This document shows, in pieces, positions 1-9,816 of a DNA stretch of 64,000 bases (the first letter of the stretch is position 1; every line of letters begins with the position of its first letter). The notes under the pieces were generated by a model that searched no databases, was not told where the DNA came from, and saw nothing but the letters and a program-made list of their open reading frames with translations. The translations under genes were made by a program, and so were the position numbers. This stretch comes from Straminergon stramineum (lineage: Eukaryota > Streptophyta > Bryopsida > Hypnales > Calliergonaceae): positions 35,593,001 to 35,657,000 of the forward strand of contig OY987265.1 in assembly GCA_963920665.1 (NCBI GenBank). The letters run 5' to 3'.

Positions 1-7
1 TCCCAGC

Positions 8-368
8 CATGGTTGTTTGGCCGAACAACTCGACAACACGAGGAACACGACGTCCAACACGTCTAGTAGACCCCCTTGTCTGTCTAATGAAGTCAACTTT
101 AAGGTTGACTTTCAAATAAAACACTTTCTATTTCCAATCTTGACATATTTGAGTTTCATTTTATTGAAGTTTCTCAATTTAATAATCACTTATTACATTC
201 TTAATTATGGATCATAAATAAAATGAGATTTCAAATTATCTCTGTTGTTAGGATAAGGCTTTGTTTGTCAAAATTGTCATGTATACACGACACTCGTCTT
301 GTACGACACGCGACATCAAACGAACAACTCGACACCCAACCCCAAAATGTGTTCGACAGAACAACCCT
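8..368 (+). mobile_element. 361-bp MITE, copy 1 (Mutator-like 9-bp target duplication)
   Basis: A 361-bp non-autonomous element begins CATGGTTGTT and ends AACAACCCT, so its two ends are imperfect inverted repeats of each other. A near-identical copy lies inverted at 6205-6565. The bases tcccagc at 1-7 recur at 371-377 directly after the element. If the duplication is 9 bp (ggtcccagc, 369-377), its first two bases fall outside the window. No coding capacity is visible. Beside the outer end lies an 18-bp near-palindrome, GTTGTTYGGCCGAACAAC. Differences from copy 2 near this end are mostly C/T or G/A changes. The superfamily assignment rests on the target-duplication length and the AGGGTTGT-type terminus and is an inference. 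Confidence 0.8.
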
Positions 369-1114
369 GGTCCCAGCAACAATCGAACCAGATATCTGAA
401 GCTCTCCAAATACGCATTCTGTTCAGCAACAGAGACAACACCCTCAATGGACAGAGGACCCGTCAGTACGATGACCACCACTCTTTGCAAAGACCCACCT
501 CAACACATAATCAATTGTAGACAACTTCCAAACATATAACAAACGAACTAAAAACAACGGGAGATCTCCAGATATCCCACGGCACACCAAACAAGGCTCA
601 TACAAAAATGGTCCCCTTATCCACATTTACCACAAAATGAGCAGGAAGAACACAAAGCAGACTTTAGAATTTCAATGACATTTGCAAGTTACCAAAACCC
701 TATGCGGGTCTTGTACCATAAGTGCTATCCTTATGCATTACTGACCTAACAATTCAATACAATACATAAATTATTTCAATTGCAATAGATTCTTCAAAAT
801 ACAGACTAAGAAAAGTGTCAACATGTACAAATATTTTTCATTAGATATCCACATAAAAACTGTCGAATGAAAACTACATATGTTCACTTGCAACGCCAAC
901 TACCAAAAAGTAATTGACAAATGCACCTACAATTTTACATACAATAAGATTACACTGCCTATCATTCGAGAATGTACAATAGTTATGGCGCTAAAGGTAA
1001 AAGAGAGAGCATTCCCAATATTTACAATATGTTCAAGAATATCAGAGTCACTATTTCCATTCCTATGTACATCTATAGAAGTAGAGTAACTTGTAATAAT
1101 GCCATGGAATTTAT
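369..1114. other. Spacer with one degenerate palindrome copy
   Basis: No supported gene. A degenerate copy of the region's palindrome (gggagatctccagatat) lies at about 559-575. The remainder is AT-rich sequence with only short open frames. Confidence 0.5.
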
Positions 1115-1134
1115 CATCTAGAGATCTCTAGATG
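1115..1134. repeat. Palindrome copy CATCTAGAGATCTCTAGATG
   Basis: This is a perfect 20-bp palindrome that differs from the family consensus by one symmetric G/A and C/T pair. It lies just downstream of the phosphatase exon stop on the minus strand. Confidence 0.85.
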
Positions 1135-1154
1135 ATATCTTCCAGACACAAGTA

Positions 1155-1801
1155 CTAGGCCTCCAAACATCCCTTCAAAACGCGATTTCCGAGACTGCCT
1201 AGTGGATCCTCTGACATTTGACTACCGAAAAGCGGATTAGCTCGGACATAAACCGGCACTACTTCATTAGATGTTAGAAGACCGTCGAGCCAAGGCCGTA
1301 AGCAAGCATTCAAGAAGTTGTCAAACTCATCACTAGACCAGGTCTGCGGGTGAATGGCATTGTGAGAATTATTCAACAAATTCTTCACTGGACTGTCGTC
1401 AATCAAGAGGACGTTGTCTACAGAATCTACTTCCTCCATGCGAATCAGGGTTGTCAAATCCTTCAAAAAATAAGGCTTATTTGGTTGAATTGGATTCTTA
1501 TAAGACGATTGAGTGCAATCCATCTGCGTAAGATACAGGACCTCTTTGTAACCAATAGTAGTGCGTGACAGAACTGCCTGTAACAACGGCAGCATGTTCT
1601 TCTCCAAAGCACTACTCCAGAAGATGATCCATGCCCTAGGAAATAGCCATTCAAGGAACTCCGTTAGACCTGGTCTCCGCTTCACTGTTGGATTAGTTCT
1701 ATGGAAAATCCGGTGAATGAGAAGTCCATTCAAATCTAGGACGACATTTTATTCCTGTCTTAATACATGATCGGGCACAGTTGTCATCGTCTCCGCAGCC
1801 T
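1155..1801 (-). pseudogene. NIF/FCP1-like (HAD superfamily) phosphatase exon, decayed
   Basis: The reading frame encodes a plant-type NLI-interacting-factor/FCP1-like phosphatase domain of about 200 residues. Landmarks in order are VVLDLNGLLIHRI (the first HAD motif), RRPGLTEFLEWLF, IIFWSSALEKNMLPLL, KPYFLKDL, VDNVLLIDDSPVKNLL and a final LRPWLDGL. The first nucleophile aspartate is present, and the second acid of the usual D-x-D is N. I recall D-L-N-G being common in plant members of this family, so this need not mean inactivity. An in-frame TAA at 1749-1751 lies just before the first motif, so the copy is probably dead. Upstream sense sequence reads MTTVPDHVLRQE in the same frame after a possible CAG acceptor near 1799-1807. 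It may be the last exon of the same gene as the linker at 1907-2796 (an intron of about 100 bp would join them), or a separate gene. Confidence 0.78.
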
Positions 1802-1906
1802 GGAGTCCACCTGGACACCAAGGACAAAGACCGAGTTAGAAGCAAAGGAAAAAGACCAAGTTAGAGAGGTAATGTACACCACATGTAACAAAAAGAGAAT
1901 GTCACC

Positions 1907-2796
1907 TCATGCACCTTTGACGACGCCCACATCACCGTCCTTCCCCTCTTGGAACTCCACCCCCTGCCCTTCCTTCACAATATGGGTTCCCTCATCCACT
2001 TCCGACTCGGCCCCTACCCCCAACACAGCCATATCCAACCCCTTCTCAACATCGCAATTGGGCCCAATAGTAGGAGGCTACAACATGTCCACCCCCTTCA
2101 CCAACTCACTTGCCCCCAATTCAGATTGAGGGATAGACTGTGGACTAAATGGGTTCAAGTCCGTTAAAGTATCACTTCAAAGCGACTCGGACATTCCTTC
2201 TATAATCAATGGATTCAGAACCATCAGAGGATCTCCAGATGCACTTGGGCCTTCCACTACCTCTACTCTATCCTCCTCTAGGCAAGGTGAGTCTATGACT
2301 TGTGGATTCAAAGATTGTTGAACAACTTGTGGAATCTCCAGACAAGAGCACTGAACAACTGGTACAACTAGGGCCACCACGGAACAATTAAGTAGAAGAT
2401 CAGCTGCAACGCTATCATTGTCATTTCCAATGCTAGTGTCAATAATCTGATCATCAGCAATTTCAACATCAAGCATGGCTACATCCGAAACTCCACCAAG
2501 TCTCGAACCACTGAGGTCCTCAGATGCATACCCTAAAATATTGGCAGCCCGATTAAACGCGCCACTCGAACTTCCCTTTCTGCGATGCCCTGCAGTCTTC
2601 TTTATTCTAGGCGGTTTCGTGGCCTTCTTTCGATTCTTCGCTGTAGGCGGATTCTTGAGCACTTGCAAACTCCTACCCTTCTTCTTGCTTGGTCCCTCCG
2701 ACAACTCTGAAGGCTCTAATCATTTGATAGATTTTGTTTTCATAGGAGTTGGGTTTTTCAACTTCTTCAGCGGTGCCGGTGGAGGGGGAGGTAAAT
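1907..2796 (-). pseudogene. Lysine-rich and acidic linker exon of the decayed minus-strand gene
   Basis: A long frame follows an AG acceptor at 2797-2798. It starts DLPPPPPAPLKKLKNP and passes through a basic nuclear-localisation-like stretch (SEGPSKKKGR, NRKKATKPPRIKKTAGHRRK). It then becomes acidic and low in complexity, down to a TGA at 1907-1909. In-frame stops at about 2716 (TGA), 2177 (TGA) and 2078-2080 (TAG) interrupt it, while the downstream frame stays protein-like. I recognise no domain. The composition suggests a disordered nuclear linker between the upstream module (2902-4725) and the phosphatase exon. Confidence 0.5.
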
Positions 2797-2858
2797 CTTG
2801 AGATAATTGTACACAATACATCAAACTCGAGACATACAAAACAAAAGCACCAACCCAA

Positions 2859-2878
2859 CATTTGGAGATCTCTAGATG
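2859..2878. repeat. Palindrome copy in intron
   Basis: catttggagatctctagatg is an imperfect copy of the 20-bp palindrome. It lies in the intron between exons 2902-3219 and 1907-2796. Confidence 0.75.
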
Positions 2879-2901
2879 ATTAAAGGTCCAGCAATACTCA
2901 C

Positions 2902-3219
2902 TTCAAGTAAGATATGTTTGCGTGCCACAATCCCCTCACTTCTCTCTGAGTAGGAGTCATCACTGTTCAGTTCTGATTCAGATGTATCGGCTGAAATTTC
3001 CTCAATCTCAGATACAGCTTGCCGACTCAAAGCCGCAGGATCACGTCTCGGAGCTCAAGACTGGTGTTCCGAATTTGAAGTTTCAAAGATTCCAGTCGGA
3101 GTTGGAGGTTTAGGTCTATCATTAGCATTGAACTTCTCTACGATATGCTTGGCAATCATTTGCCCCGTCGACTCCGCATCCTTGGAATGAAAGATTTCAA
3201 GGACCTTCAGTCGGCCCCA
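2902..3219 (-). pseudogene. Exon of the decayed minus-strand gene (unrecognised module)
   Basis: Bounded by a CAG acceptor (3220-3222) and a GTGAGT donor (2896-2901). It reads WGRLKVLEIFHSKDAESTG ... AKHIVEKFNAN, followed by a serine/glutamate-rich tail (EEISADTSESELNSDDSYSE). It joins in phase 0 to the upstream exon ending ITHLGA. One TGA near 3047 interrupts the frame. I do not recognise the fold. Confidence 0.5.
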
Positions 3220-3306
3220 CTGGTCCAAACAACAAATAGAAGTGAGTTTCCAATGAAAAAATACAAATTATCGCACATCAAAGTAATGTATGTCCAGAAA
3301 TCTTAC

Positions 3307-4725
3307 TGCTCCTAGGTGAGTAATTTCCGGTCCGCCATTCACATTCACCAAAACCATGTCAGCCTCAAGGAAACCAACAAATATTACTAATACTGTAGTT
3401 GACCTCAAATACGGAACACCTGGACGTTTCCAAGATATGTCAACGTCCGCTGGCAGGTCCTTTGAATAGTACACTGCATCGATGGGGGCATCGTTGGGGA
3501 AAAAGGTTTTGAACCGTTTCCGTGCACTTTCGGCTCCATTATATCTGAAACAAAATACTAAGTAAACATCGAACTCGTCTCCCACAGCACCCTCAGGAAA
3601 GCCGTCCTCGGTCTGTGTAATGTAGTGAATGACGTGCTAGTCCCAAAGACGGTTTTCAGTTTTACAATTTCTTTTGCTCAAATGAGCCAATATTTTGTGA
3701 AATCCAAGAGCATCCGTCATAAGAATTGCAGGAGAGCGAACTTCAACTGTGTTCCGATCAGAGTCCGTGAATTCAAGTGCATCAAAAAGTCTTCGTAGCT
3801 TCCGGTCTTCCAGAATCTTGGCCCAGGGTCCACTAGGTGAGGCTTCAAACATGTACCACATGTACAGGTGTCTTTTTCCCTTTCCCCGCCAAGCAACAAT
3901 GTCTAGTTGAGTGAGGACTCCGTTGATGTTCCAGAAATGCTCGTCCATGATTTTAGACAAATAGAACTCTGCAAAGCCCTTTTCCAAAGCCTCCGCCACA
4001 GCCACTTCCGCCTTGGCATTGATGAACGATTCCCACATGTCGTGCACAGCCTTTGGACAATGCGAGGGCTCGTGGGTTTTGTTGAGATTCCTCGTTCATC
4101 CTTCCAACCATTGCTTTCCGGCCTCAGTTGCCATAGCTTTGTCAACCCAATGACAGATTTCCAAATGAGTGATCTTCTTCTCTAACGAGAACTCCGCCCA
4201 ATCCGCATCCGTATATGGCACATACTCAGGCTTCTTGCTTGGAAGATGGAACTTCCAATAATGGCACATCATTTCGTTTTTCATTGCCCGAACAAGCCTC
4301 TCTCTTTGACCAGCATCATATAGAGACGGGAGTGAAGAGCCAGCGCCATGTTTCTTGGCCTTTGTGCTCTTAACGCAAATTTTCTCGTTTTCTACGAGAC
4401 CCGCCAAAAAGCTAATATCCTTAGGGCGAAGTCCGTAAAGAGGCTTGAAGTCGTTGATTGTCAATGGCTTCTGCCTTGCGTCTACTTTCTTGGATAAACT
4501 CCCTTCAGTACCAGGGAGCATATATTGGACATACTTCTCTTCGATTCGGATCCATCTGTTAACGTCTTCATCCTTGTCAAGGAATAGCAATGGAATTTTT
4601 GCATCCGCTTCATTCCCTTTTATAGTTGTGAAGATGGTTGACATAATTGGAAAGAACTCCTGCATTCGAGAACAATAAAAATTACTTGAAGGCCGGATAA
4701 AACAAATGACGGTCTCCAAATCCAT
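3307..4725 (-). pseudogene. Large unrecognised exon of the minus-strand gene, with in-frame stops
   Basis: One minus-strand frame runs from an acceptor TTTACAG near 4726 to a GTAAGA donor at 3301-3306. A TGA at 4096-4098 and a TAG at 3637-3639 interrupt it. The frame does not shift across either stop, which shows a single former exon of about 470 codons. Recognisable stretches are FDKPLYG-like DFKPLYGLRPKDISFLAG, MMCHYWKFHLPSKKPEYVPY, VHDMWESFINAKAEVAVAEA, KIMDEHFWNINGVLTQLDIV, KRHLYMWYMFEASPSGPWAK, VEVRSPAILMTDALGFHKIL and ADMVLVNVNGGPE. A hydrophobic strand followed by VNVNGG is reminiscent of a nucleotide- or methyl-transfer enzyme, but I cannot assign a family. It lies downstream of the ParB-like exon in the same transcriptional direction. 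Confidence 0.55.
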
Positions 4726-5783
4726 CTGTAAATGAAAATCTTATTTATATGAAGATCGTATTCCCACATTGTAAATGGACTATATAGGCCTAACCGATAG
4801 TGCAGTGAGAAATGATGGGATTTATATCCAAGAAGGCAATAATCGAAGTAGTCACTCTGTGGGCCAAGCAAATAAAATAGGAAATGAAGTCAGAAATCAT
4901 CTAGAGATCTCCAGATAGTTTAATCCGGAATGTTTCGCCAATGGAAAACAAAGGACGTAAAATATAGAGACAGCAGGTTTTTTGGGCATTTCACATCCTA
5001 TCTATTTCATCGCCGAAGCATTTGAGATTAAACTATCTAGAGGCCCCCACATAAATTGAATAGAAATGGTATTCAAAAACTTCAATAACAGAACTTACCT
5101 CTGAAAGTTGCATTTAGATGGATACATATGAAAAAAATGGGAAGTGAAGATAAGAATCATCTGGAGATCTCCAGATGATTCTACAATAAATCGTCGAACA
5201 AAAAAAATAGGAAATGAAAGTCCCTCCATGTTAAAGTCATCTGGAGATCTCCAGATGATTCTACGATAAATCATCGAACAAAAAAATTAGGAAATGAAAG
5301 TCCCTCCATGTTGAAGTCATCTGGAGATCTCTAGATGACTTCAAGAGAGATAGTCGGCCGAAAAAATTAATGTTCTTCTAAATGAAGAGACTACCTATAC
5401 GGAAATTATCTACACAAAACTGGATGAATTAAATAGAATTATACTCACAAAATTAAAGTAAACAAATTATCTAAACCAGAAGCTATTATAAGATTGGTCA
5501 CTAAAAGAGAAATCAAAAACGAAATCAAGATTCAACTTGATTTGTTCAAATTATTTCAAGATAAGTCGCGGAGCCAAAAAAAACAGGAAATAAAATTCTT
5601 TTCCTCTTGTGACCATCTGGAGATCTCCAGATGACTTGAAGAGAACATTCATCTACAAAGAATTAACTGACAAATGTAGACAAAATGTAAAACCGCAAAA
5701 TGATTGTATACCAATTCCACCTAGAGAGATTTACGGTTCCATATAAAGTAACAACAAGGAATAGACAAGGACACATGACATAC
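4726..5783 (-). repeat. Intron carrying five 20-bp palindromes, three of them in 80-bp repeats
   Basis: This lies between the GTATGT donor after 5784 and the acceptor near 4726. Palindrome copies start at 4898, 5158, 5238, 5318 and 5614. The three at 5158, 5238 and 5318 are exactly 80 bp apart. The DNA between them repeats too (tctacgataaatcatcgaac, then a tract ending gaaatgaaagtccctccatg). So the palindrome has been amplified as part of an 80-bp tandem unit inside an intron. Confidence 0.7.
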
Positions 5784-7435
5784 CAGATATAGCTGTGAGT
5801 GCGCTTGGCCACCGTAGGAAGGCTGAGGACTCCCCATTTCTTTCCACTTGATTCTTGCATGCATGAGTTGCTTGGTAAATGATTGCTCCCTCTATTCACT
5901 AGCTACGTTCTGATTTAGGGCTCGCGAGAGCAATATGAGGTCATTCCATTTGCTGCGTGGGGCATATATTGGAATTATATTAAAAGTGGAGGCTTCCTGC
6001 TTATCACACTCAAGGATCTCTCCATCTTGCACTAGGGTCATGTATGCTTCCACTGTGTGCTATCCTCCAATGATATAGTAAGGCGTGTCGTTTTGGAGGA
6101 ATTCCCTCTTCGAGCAAGTATCATAGAATTTGGCTTGCCTGTTTGCACCGTATGGCCCTTGCTTGATGGGAAGAACGGTAATGTGTCTGAATTCAGATTG
6201 ATACAGGGTTGTTCTGTCGAACACATTTTGGGGTTGGGTGTCGAGTTGTTCATCTGATGTCGCATGTCGTACAAGACGAGTGTCGTGTATACATGACAAT
6301 TTTGACAAACAAAGCCTTATCCTAACAACAGAGATAATTTAAAATCTCATTTTATTTATGATCCATAATTAAGAATGTAATAAGTGATTATTAAATTGAG
6401 AAACTTCAATAAAATGAAACTCAAATATGTCAAGATTGGAAATAGAAAGTGTTTTATTTGAAAGTCAACCTTAAAGTTGACTTTATTAGACGGACAAGGG
6501 GGTCTACTAGACGTATTGGACGTTGTGTTCGTCGTGTTGTTGAGTTGTTCGGCCGAACAACCATGGACTGATAGTCGGTTTCGAGGTGTGCTTTGTTTTT
6601 GATACTCTTCAATTGACCCTCATCGATTCCTCGATATACAAGTTGAGGGACTGGGGCCTTGTGCAAGTAATCAAAATGCACCTGCAATGGCTCCCCACCC
6701 ACATCTGTGAATGGTTTTTTTCCCCATTTGTACAACGGATCAAATGTAGTCTTGTACAGAGCCTTCATGACCTTCATGTCCTTCGGTTGAAGCTTCTTCA
6801 CTTTCGCCTCATTCATTTTCACGCATTGGGCAAGAGTAAGCTTCTTCTCATCGTCTTTCTCGGCGTCGCCGCGGGCTCCCACCAAAGACTTCTACTTCTT
6901 AGTCTTCTTCTTAGGAGCCGGTTCCAACGTCTTGCCTTCATCATTTTGGGGGGTAGGGTTCACGTCATCCCGGGCCTCTTTGATCAGATTCCACTGTACA
7001 CTCATGCTCTTAGGAGTCCACCCCAGGACATCATTCTTGCAAAACAATAACCTACGCTCCAGACAGCTGTGACACAGACCAAGGTCCATTTGACTGTAGT
7101 CTAGAATAAGCCCATATATTCTAGAATTTCCGGATTTTCCTATCTTCTCTTCAATTACAAGGAGGACACTGAACTCGTCGAGACCTTGCATTTCGAGAAC
7201 ATTCAGGCCTGCGGTCATGTTCACCCTCGGTGGTTGACAAAACTTGGAACAATTCGAACTACACCATCAACATCCTCCTTCCACTCAATCCCCCATTCTG
7301 TAATTTTCGCACGGCAACGACATACGACTCCAATGTTGAAATCTCCATGATATGTGAACTTATGAACCCATCCGTCATGGAAGGGGGCAAGCTTCACTGG
7401 TTGAGCGTCCTCAGGACCCTCAGACAAGTGTTCAT
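5784..7435 (-). pseudogene. ParB/sulfiredoxin-like domain exon, split by a MITE
   Basis: An AG acceptor precedes 7435 and a GTATGT donor follows 5784. The N-terminal part reads LAPFHDGWVHKFTYHGDF, then NIGVVCRCRAKITEWGIEWK. A frame change occurs near 7222. The next frame runs through LDEFSVLLVIEEKIGK and a lysine-rich linker with a TAG at 6892-6894. It then reaches YRGIDEGQLKSIKNKA, where the MITE (6205-6565) intervenes at codons for Tyr-Gln-Ser. Skipping the MITE and one 9-bp duplication, the frame continues exactly: EFRHITVLPIKQGPYGANRQ, then TPYYIIGG, a TAG at 6060-6062 and HTVEAYMTLVQDGEIL. The core II-G-G-x-H-T-x-E-A resembles the G-x-R-R-x-x-A element of ParB/sulfiredoxin-fold domains, so I propose that fold. 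Another TAG lies at 5892-5894. It is clearly a pseudogene. The fold call is inference from a short motif. Confidence 0.5.
6205..6565 (-). mobile_element. 361-bp MITE, copy 2, inserted in a coding exon
   Basis: This is the inverted copy of the element at 8-368, again exactly 361 bp, starting AGGGTTGTTCTG and ending AACAACCATG. The flanks are gattgatac (6196-6204) and gactgatag (6566-6574), 7 of 9 matching, which is a slightly diverged 9-bp target duplication. The insertion interrupts the ParB-like exon. Deleting the element plus one duplication restores the frame. Confidence 0.85.
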
Positions 7436-7488
7436 CTTTGCATCAAGTAAATGAGGATAGTAAGAATTTCCCTTCACGATCAAAAAGT

Positions 7489-8068
7489 CATCTGGAGATC
7501 TCCAGTTGATAGTGAAGATAACACAGAAGACCCTGTTAGATAATCAGAATTTGCTAATTTTTTCTCGACTTTAAGCTTAATTGGTTATACAATTCCATCG
7601 ATATGTGAGAATTACGTATGGAGTGTGTGGTTCATTCTTTGTCATCTGGAGATCTCTAGATGATATGTAGACTATGGGTTGTTCATACTCTGTCATCTAG
7701 AGATTTCCAGATGATATGTAGACTGTGGGTTTTACATTCTTTGTCATCTGGAGATCTCTAGATGGCAAAGTATGACTATGGGTTGTTCATACTCTGTCAT
7801 CTGGAGATCTCTAGATGATATGTAGAGTGGATTGTTCATTTTTTTCCATCTGGAAATCTCGAGATGATATGTAGACTGTGGGTTTTTCATTCTCTGTCAT
7901 CTGGAGATCTCCAGATGATATGTAGAGTGGATTGTTCATTTTTTCCATTTGGAGATCTCCAAATGATATGTAGAATGGAATGGGTTGTTCTTTTTTTTCT
8001 ATCTGGAGATCTCCAGATGGAAGAAAATGAGCAATCCACTCTACATATCATCTGGAGATCTCCAGATG
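7489..8068. repeat. Tandem array of about 51-bp units, each with the 20-bp palindrome
   Basis: Palindromes start at 7489, 7643, 7694, 7745, 7798, 7847, 7898, 7946, 8000 and 8049. After the first, the spacings are 48-55 bp. Spacers share tgatatgtagactgtgggtt and gttcattctctgt. The last spacer (8019-8048) is the inverted form of the others, so the array ends in a larger palindrome. Several copies are perfect (for example 7898-7917 and 8049-8068). The array lies immediately upstream of the ParB-like exon, in what should be an intron of the minus-strand gene. Confidence 0.9.
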
Positions 8069-8212
8069 ATGCTTACACTAATTCCTATAGACATTGCAAT
8101 TGATAGTACAAATACTATATTCATGGTACATTTTCGTTCTTCTTTTACCCTATACTGTACTCACTAATACATATAGGGTGATCTCTACGTATATGCACAA
8201 TAATAGGTTCTT

Positions 8213-8400
8213 TTTCTTTGTATTTCCACGACAGAGGTTTACAAAAGGTTGAGAGTGTACAAACGTACGTGTCATTCGACAACAGCAGGATTCTCTTGCC
8301 TCGATTTGGTTCCATGATCTTCGACACTTACAACCCGCTGGAGCTTTCCTATGTACAGCGAACACAGTATAAATTGAAAAACGTCCTCCACTCTCAATTT
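8213..8400 (-). pseudogene. Candidate decayed exon of the minus-strand gene
   Basis: The minus-strand frame reads KLRVEDVFQFILCSLYIGKL, then QRVVSVEDHGTKSRQENPAV, then VE, a TGA, HVRLYTLNLL, a TAA and TSVVEIQ. It is protein-like over about 60 codons despite two stops, one of which is a CGA-to-TGA type change. The N-P-A-V-V-E ... LYT pattern faintly recalls a motif of amino-methyltransferases. That is too short to rely on. Confidence 0.3.
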
Positions 8401-9171
8401 GCGATGTAATAGATGTTTGATTTCTCACAAATAACTAGAATTTTAGGTTTACCATCGGAAGGAATTATGAAGACACTAGTTGCAAGAAAGACCGCATCTA
8501 GAGATCAGTAGACAAAGAATGCCCCTTTCCATAACTAGATGTCCATTGCCAACTGGATGTCAAAAAACAAAAACACAATTGCGAAGTGCCTACTTACTGA
8601 TGATGTTGGTAAGTGCGGCAAAGCACACCCTCCGGAAGTTAGACTAACGTAAGTAAGACTATCTCGCATCATAACCCTATTCCAGCAATTAAATTCTGAG
8701 ACTACATTCATGTTTTATTTACAAACTTACCAGCCTACTGTTGATCAGTTGTTTCTGCAACTACAAAATTCAAGCACACAATCCTAGTAACGACTATCGC
8801 AAACACTGTAAGGAAGTTACTTTCTCAAAAATAAATAAGAACCTGATTTCCTGTGGCAAGAGGCAACTCGTGGAATATAATATAAACCTACAATGGAATG
8901 AATGACATTCAAAGTTTGGCAGACCCTTACTATGAGGAGGAGGTAGCTTCTGCGCATGTGAACTGTCCTATAGTGGAATGAAAATAAAAGTTCTTTGTCT
9001 ATTGCTGAGAAAAAAAAAATGGGCGGATTTGAACATGCCTGGATTAGCATTCTGCAACTTCCGTGTCCCAACTATAGTGCTAAACAAACAATGCACTATG
9101 ATTGCGAGGAAACTAGTCAGACTTTCATTGCAAAATGAAGAGGACTAAATGATGATTTCGTTTCTACTTAC
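8401..9171. other. Probable intron sequence, no supported feature
   Basis: A broken half of the palindrome (gcatctagagatcagtag) lies near 8484-8501. Nothing else could be supported. It lies between two candidate exons of the minus-strand gene. Confidence 0.4.
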
Positions 9172-9400
9172 CTGAACTGCAACCGCTCGCGCTCCACCTC
9201 TCTTAACGCGAGCTCCAGGCATTCGAGGTCCCCACGCTTAGCACCACGCACCACGCACAACACCTCGCGCCCCCTTGCCCTGTGCCCCGCACCATGCAAA
9301 GCACTTCGCGCCTGCCGCTTGCACAGTGCCTCGTGCCCCGTGTACCTTCCCTCGCTCCGCACCCCGCGCGCCTTGCCTTCTTCAAAATCTGGAAATCAAT
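9172..9400 (-). pseudogene. GC-rich 5' exon with coiled-coil end
   Basis: A sharply GC-rich island stands in AT-rich surroundings. An acceptor-like TTTCCAG lies just upstream and an ideal CAG|GTAAGT donor at 9172/9171. The last codons read LECLELALREVERERLQF, a heptad-like charged helix. The middle contains a short repeated, CpG-rich motif around gtgcgtggtgc / gtgctttgcatggtgc, which suggests replication-slippage expansion. It probably belongs to the minus-strand gene. Frame assignment through the repeat is uncertain. Confidence 0.4.
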
Positions 9401-9700
9401 TCTACTTTGAACCACCGTCACCTTCTCCAGGCAGGAGGTACTCACAACTCATGCACTCATACACCGAAAACGTAGGAAGGAAAATCAGTAAAATTCCTAC
9501 AAGCTGAAGTTCAAGTTGCACGCCCGCTCCCAATCCGACTAGGAGAAACAAACAATCGCAAGAAACAGTCGATGGTGAGAAACAAACAACCGCAAGAACG
9601 AAAGCACCAATCAAACTAAGCTAAAGGAAAGCAAGAGGGAGAGGAGGAAGCCATCGGGGGAGAGAAGGGGGGCAGCTGGAGTTGACGTCTTGGTCCTCCA
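9401..9700 (-). promoter_or_regulatory. Possible 5' end of the minus-strand gene
   Basis: A pyrimidine-rich minus-strand leader is followed by ATG at 9652-9654, reading MASSSPSCFPLA then stop. An alanine/serine start of this kind is typical of plant genes but the frame closes quickly. The region marks the change from gene-like composition to the AT-rich spacer. No core promoter element can be assigned with confidence. Confidence 0.25.
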
Positions 9701-9816
9701 TCATCAAGGCACCACCCCAACCCATAATGACAAGTGAACTCAAGTGAACATAAGCGTCAACTCAAGGTAAGTTCTCATTACTTGGGATTAGTGAATGTTA
9801 TTAATTTAGTTTTTTT

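Noticed and set aside
8..6565. A single 6.56-kb transposon with 361-bp terminal inverted repeats
   Set aside because: Each 361-bp unit has its own inverted ends and its own flanking duplication, and the coding frame crosses the right-hand unit. Two MITE insertions explain the data better.
7489..8068. CRISPR-like repeat-spacer array
   Set aside because: The spacers are related to each other, the repeats are palindromic and variable, and the context is a plant nuclear genome.
8213..8400. DNA methyltransferase domain
   Set aside because: The match is limited to a few residues around NPAVVE ... LYT. No catalytic motif could be located with confidence.
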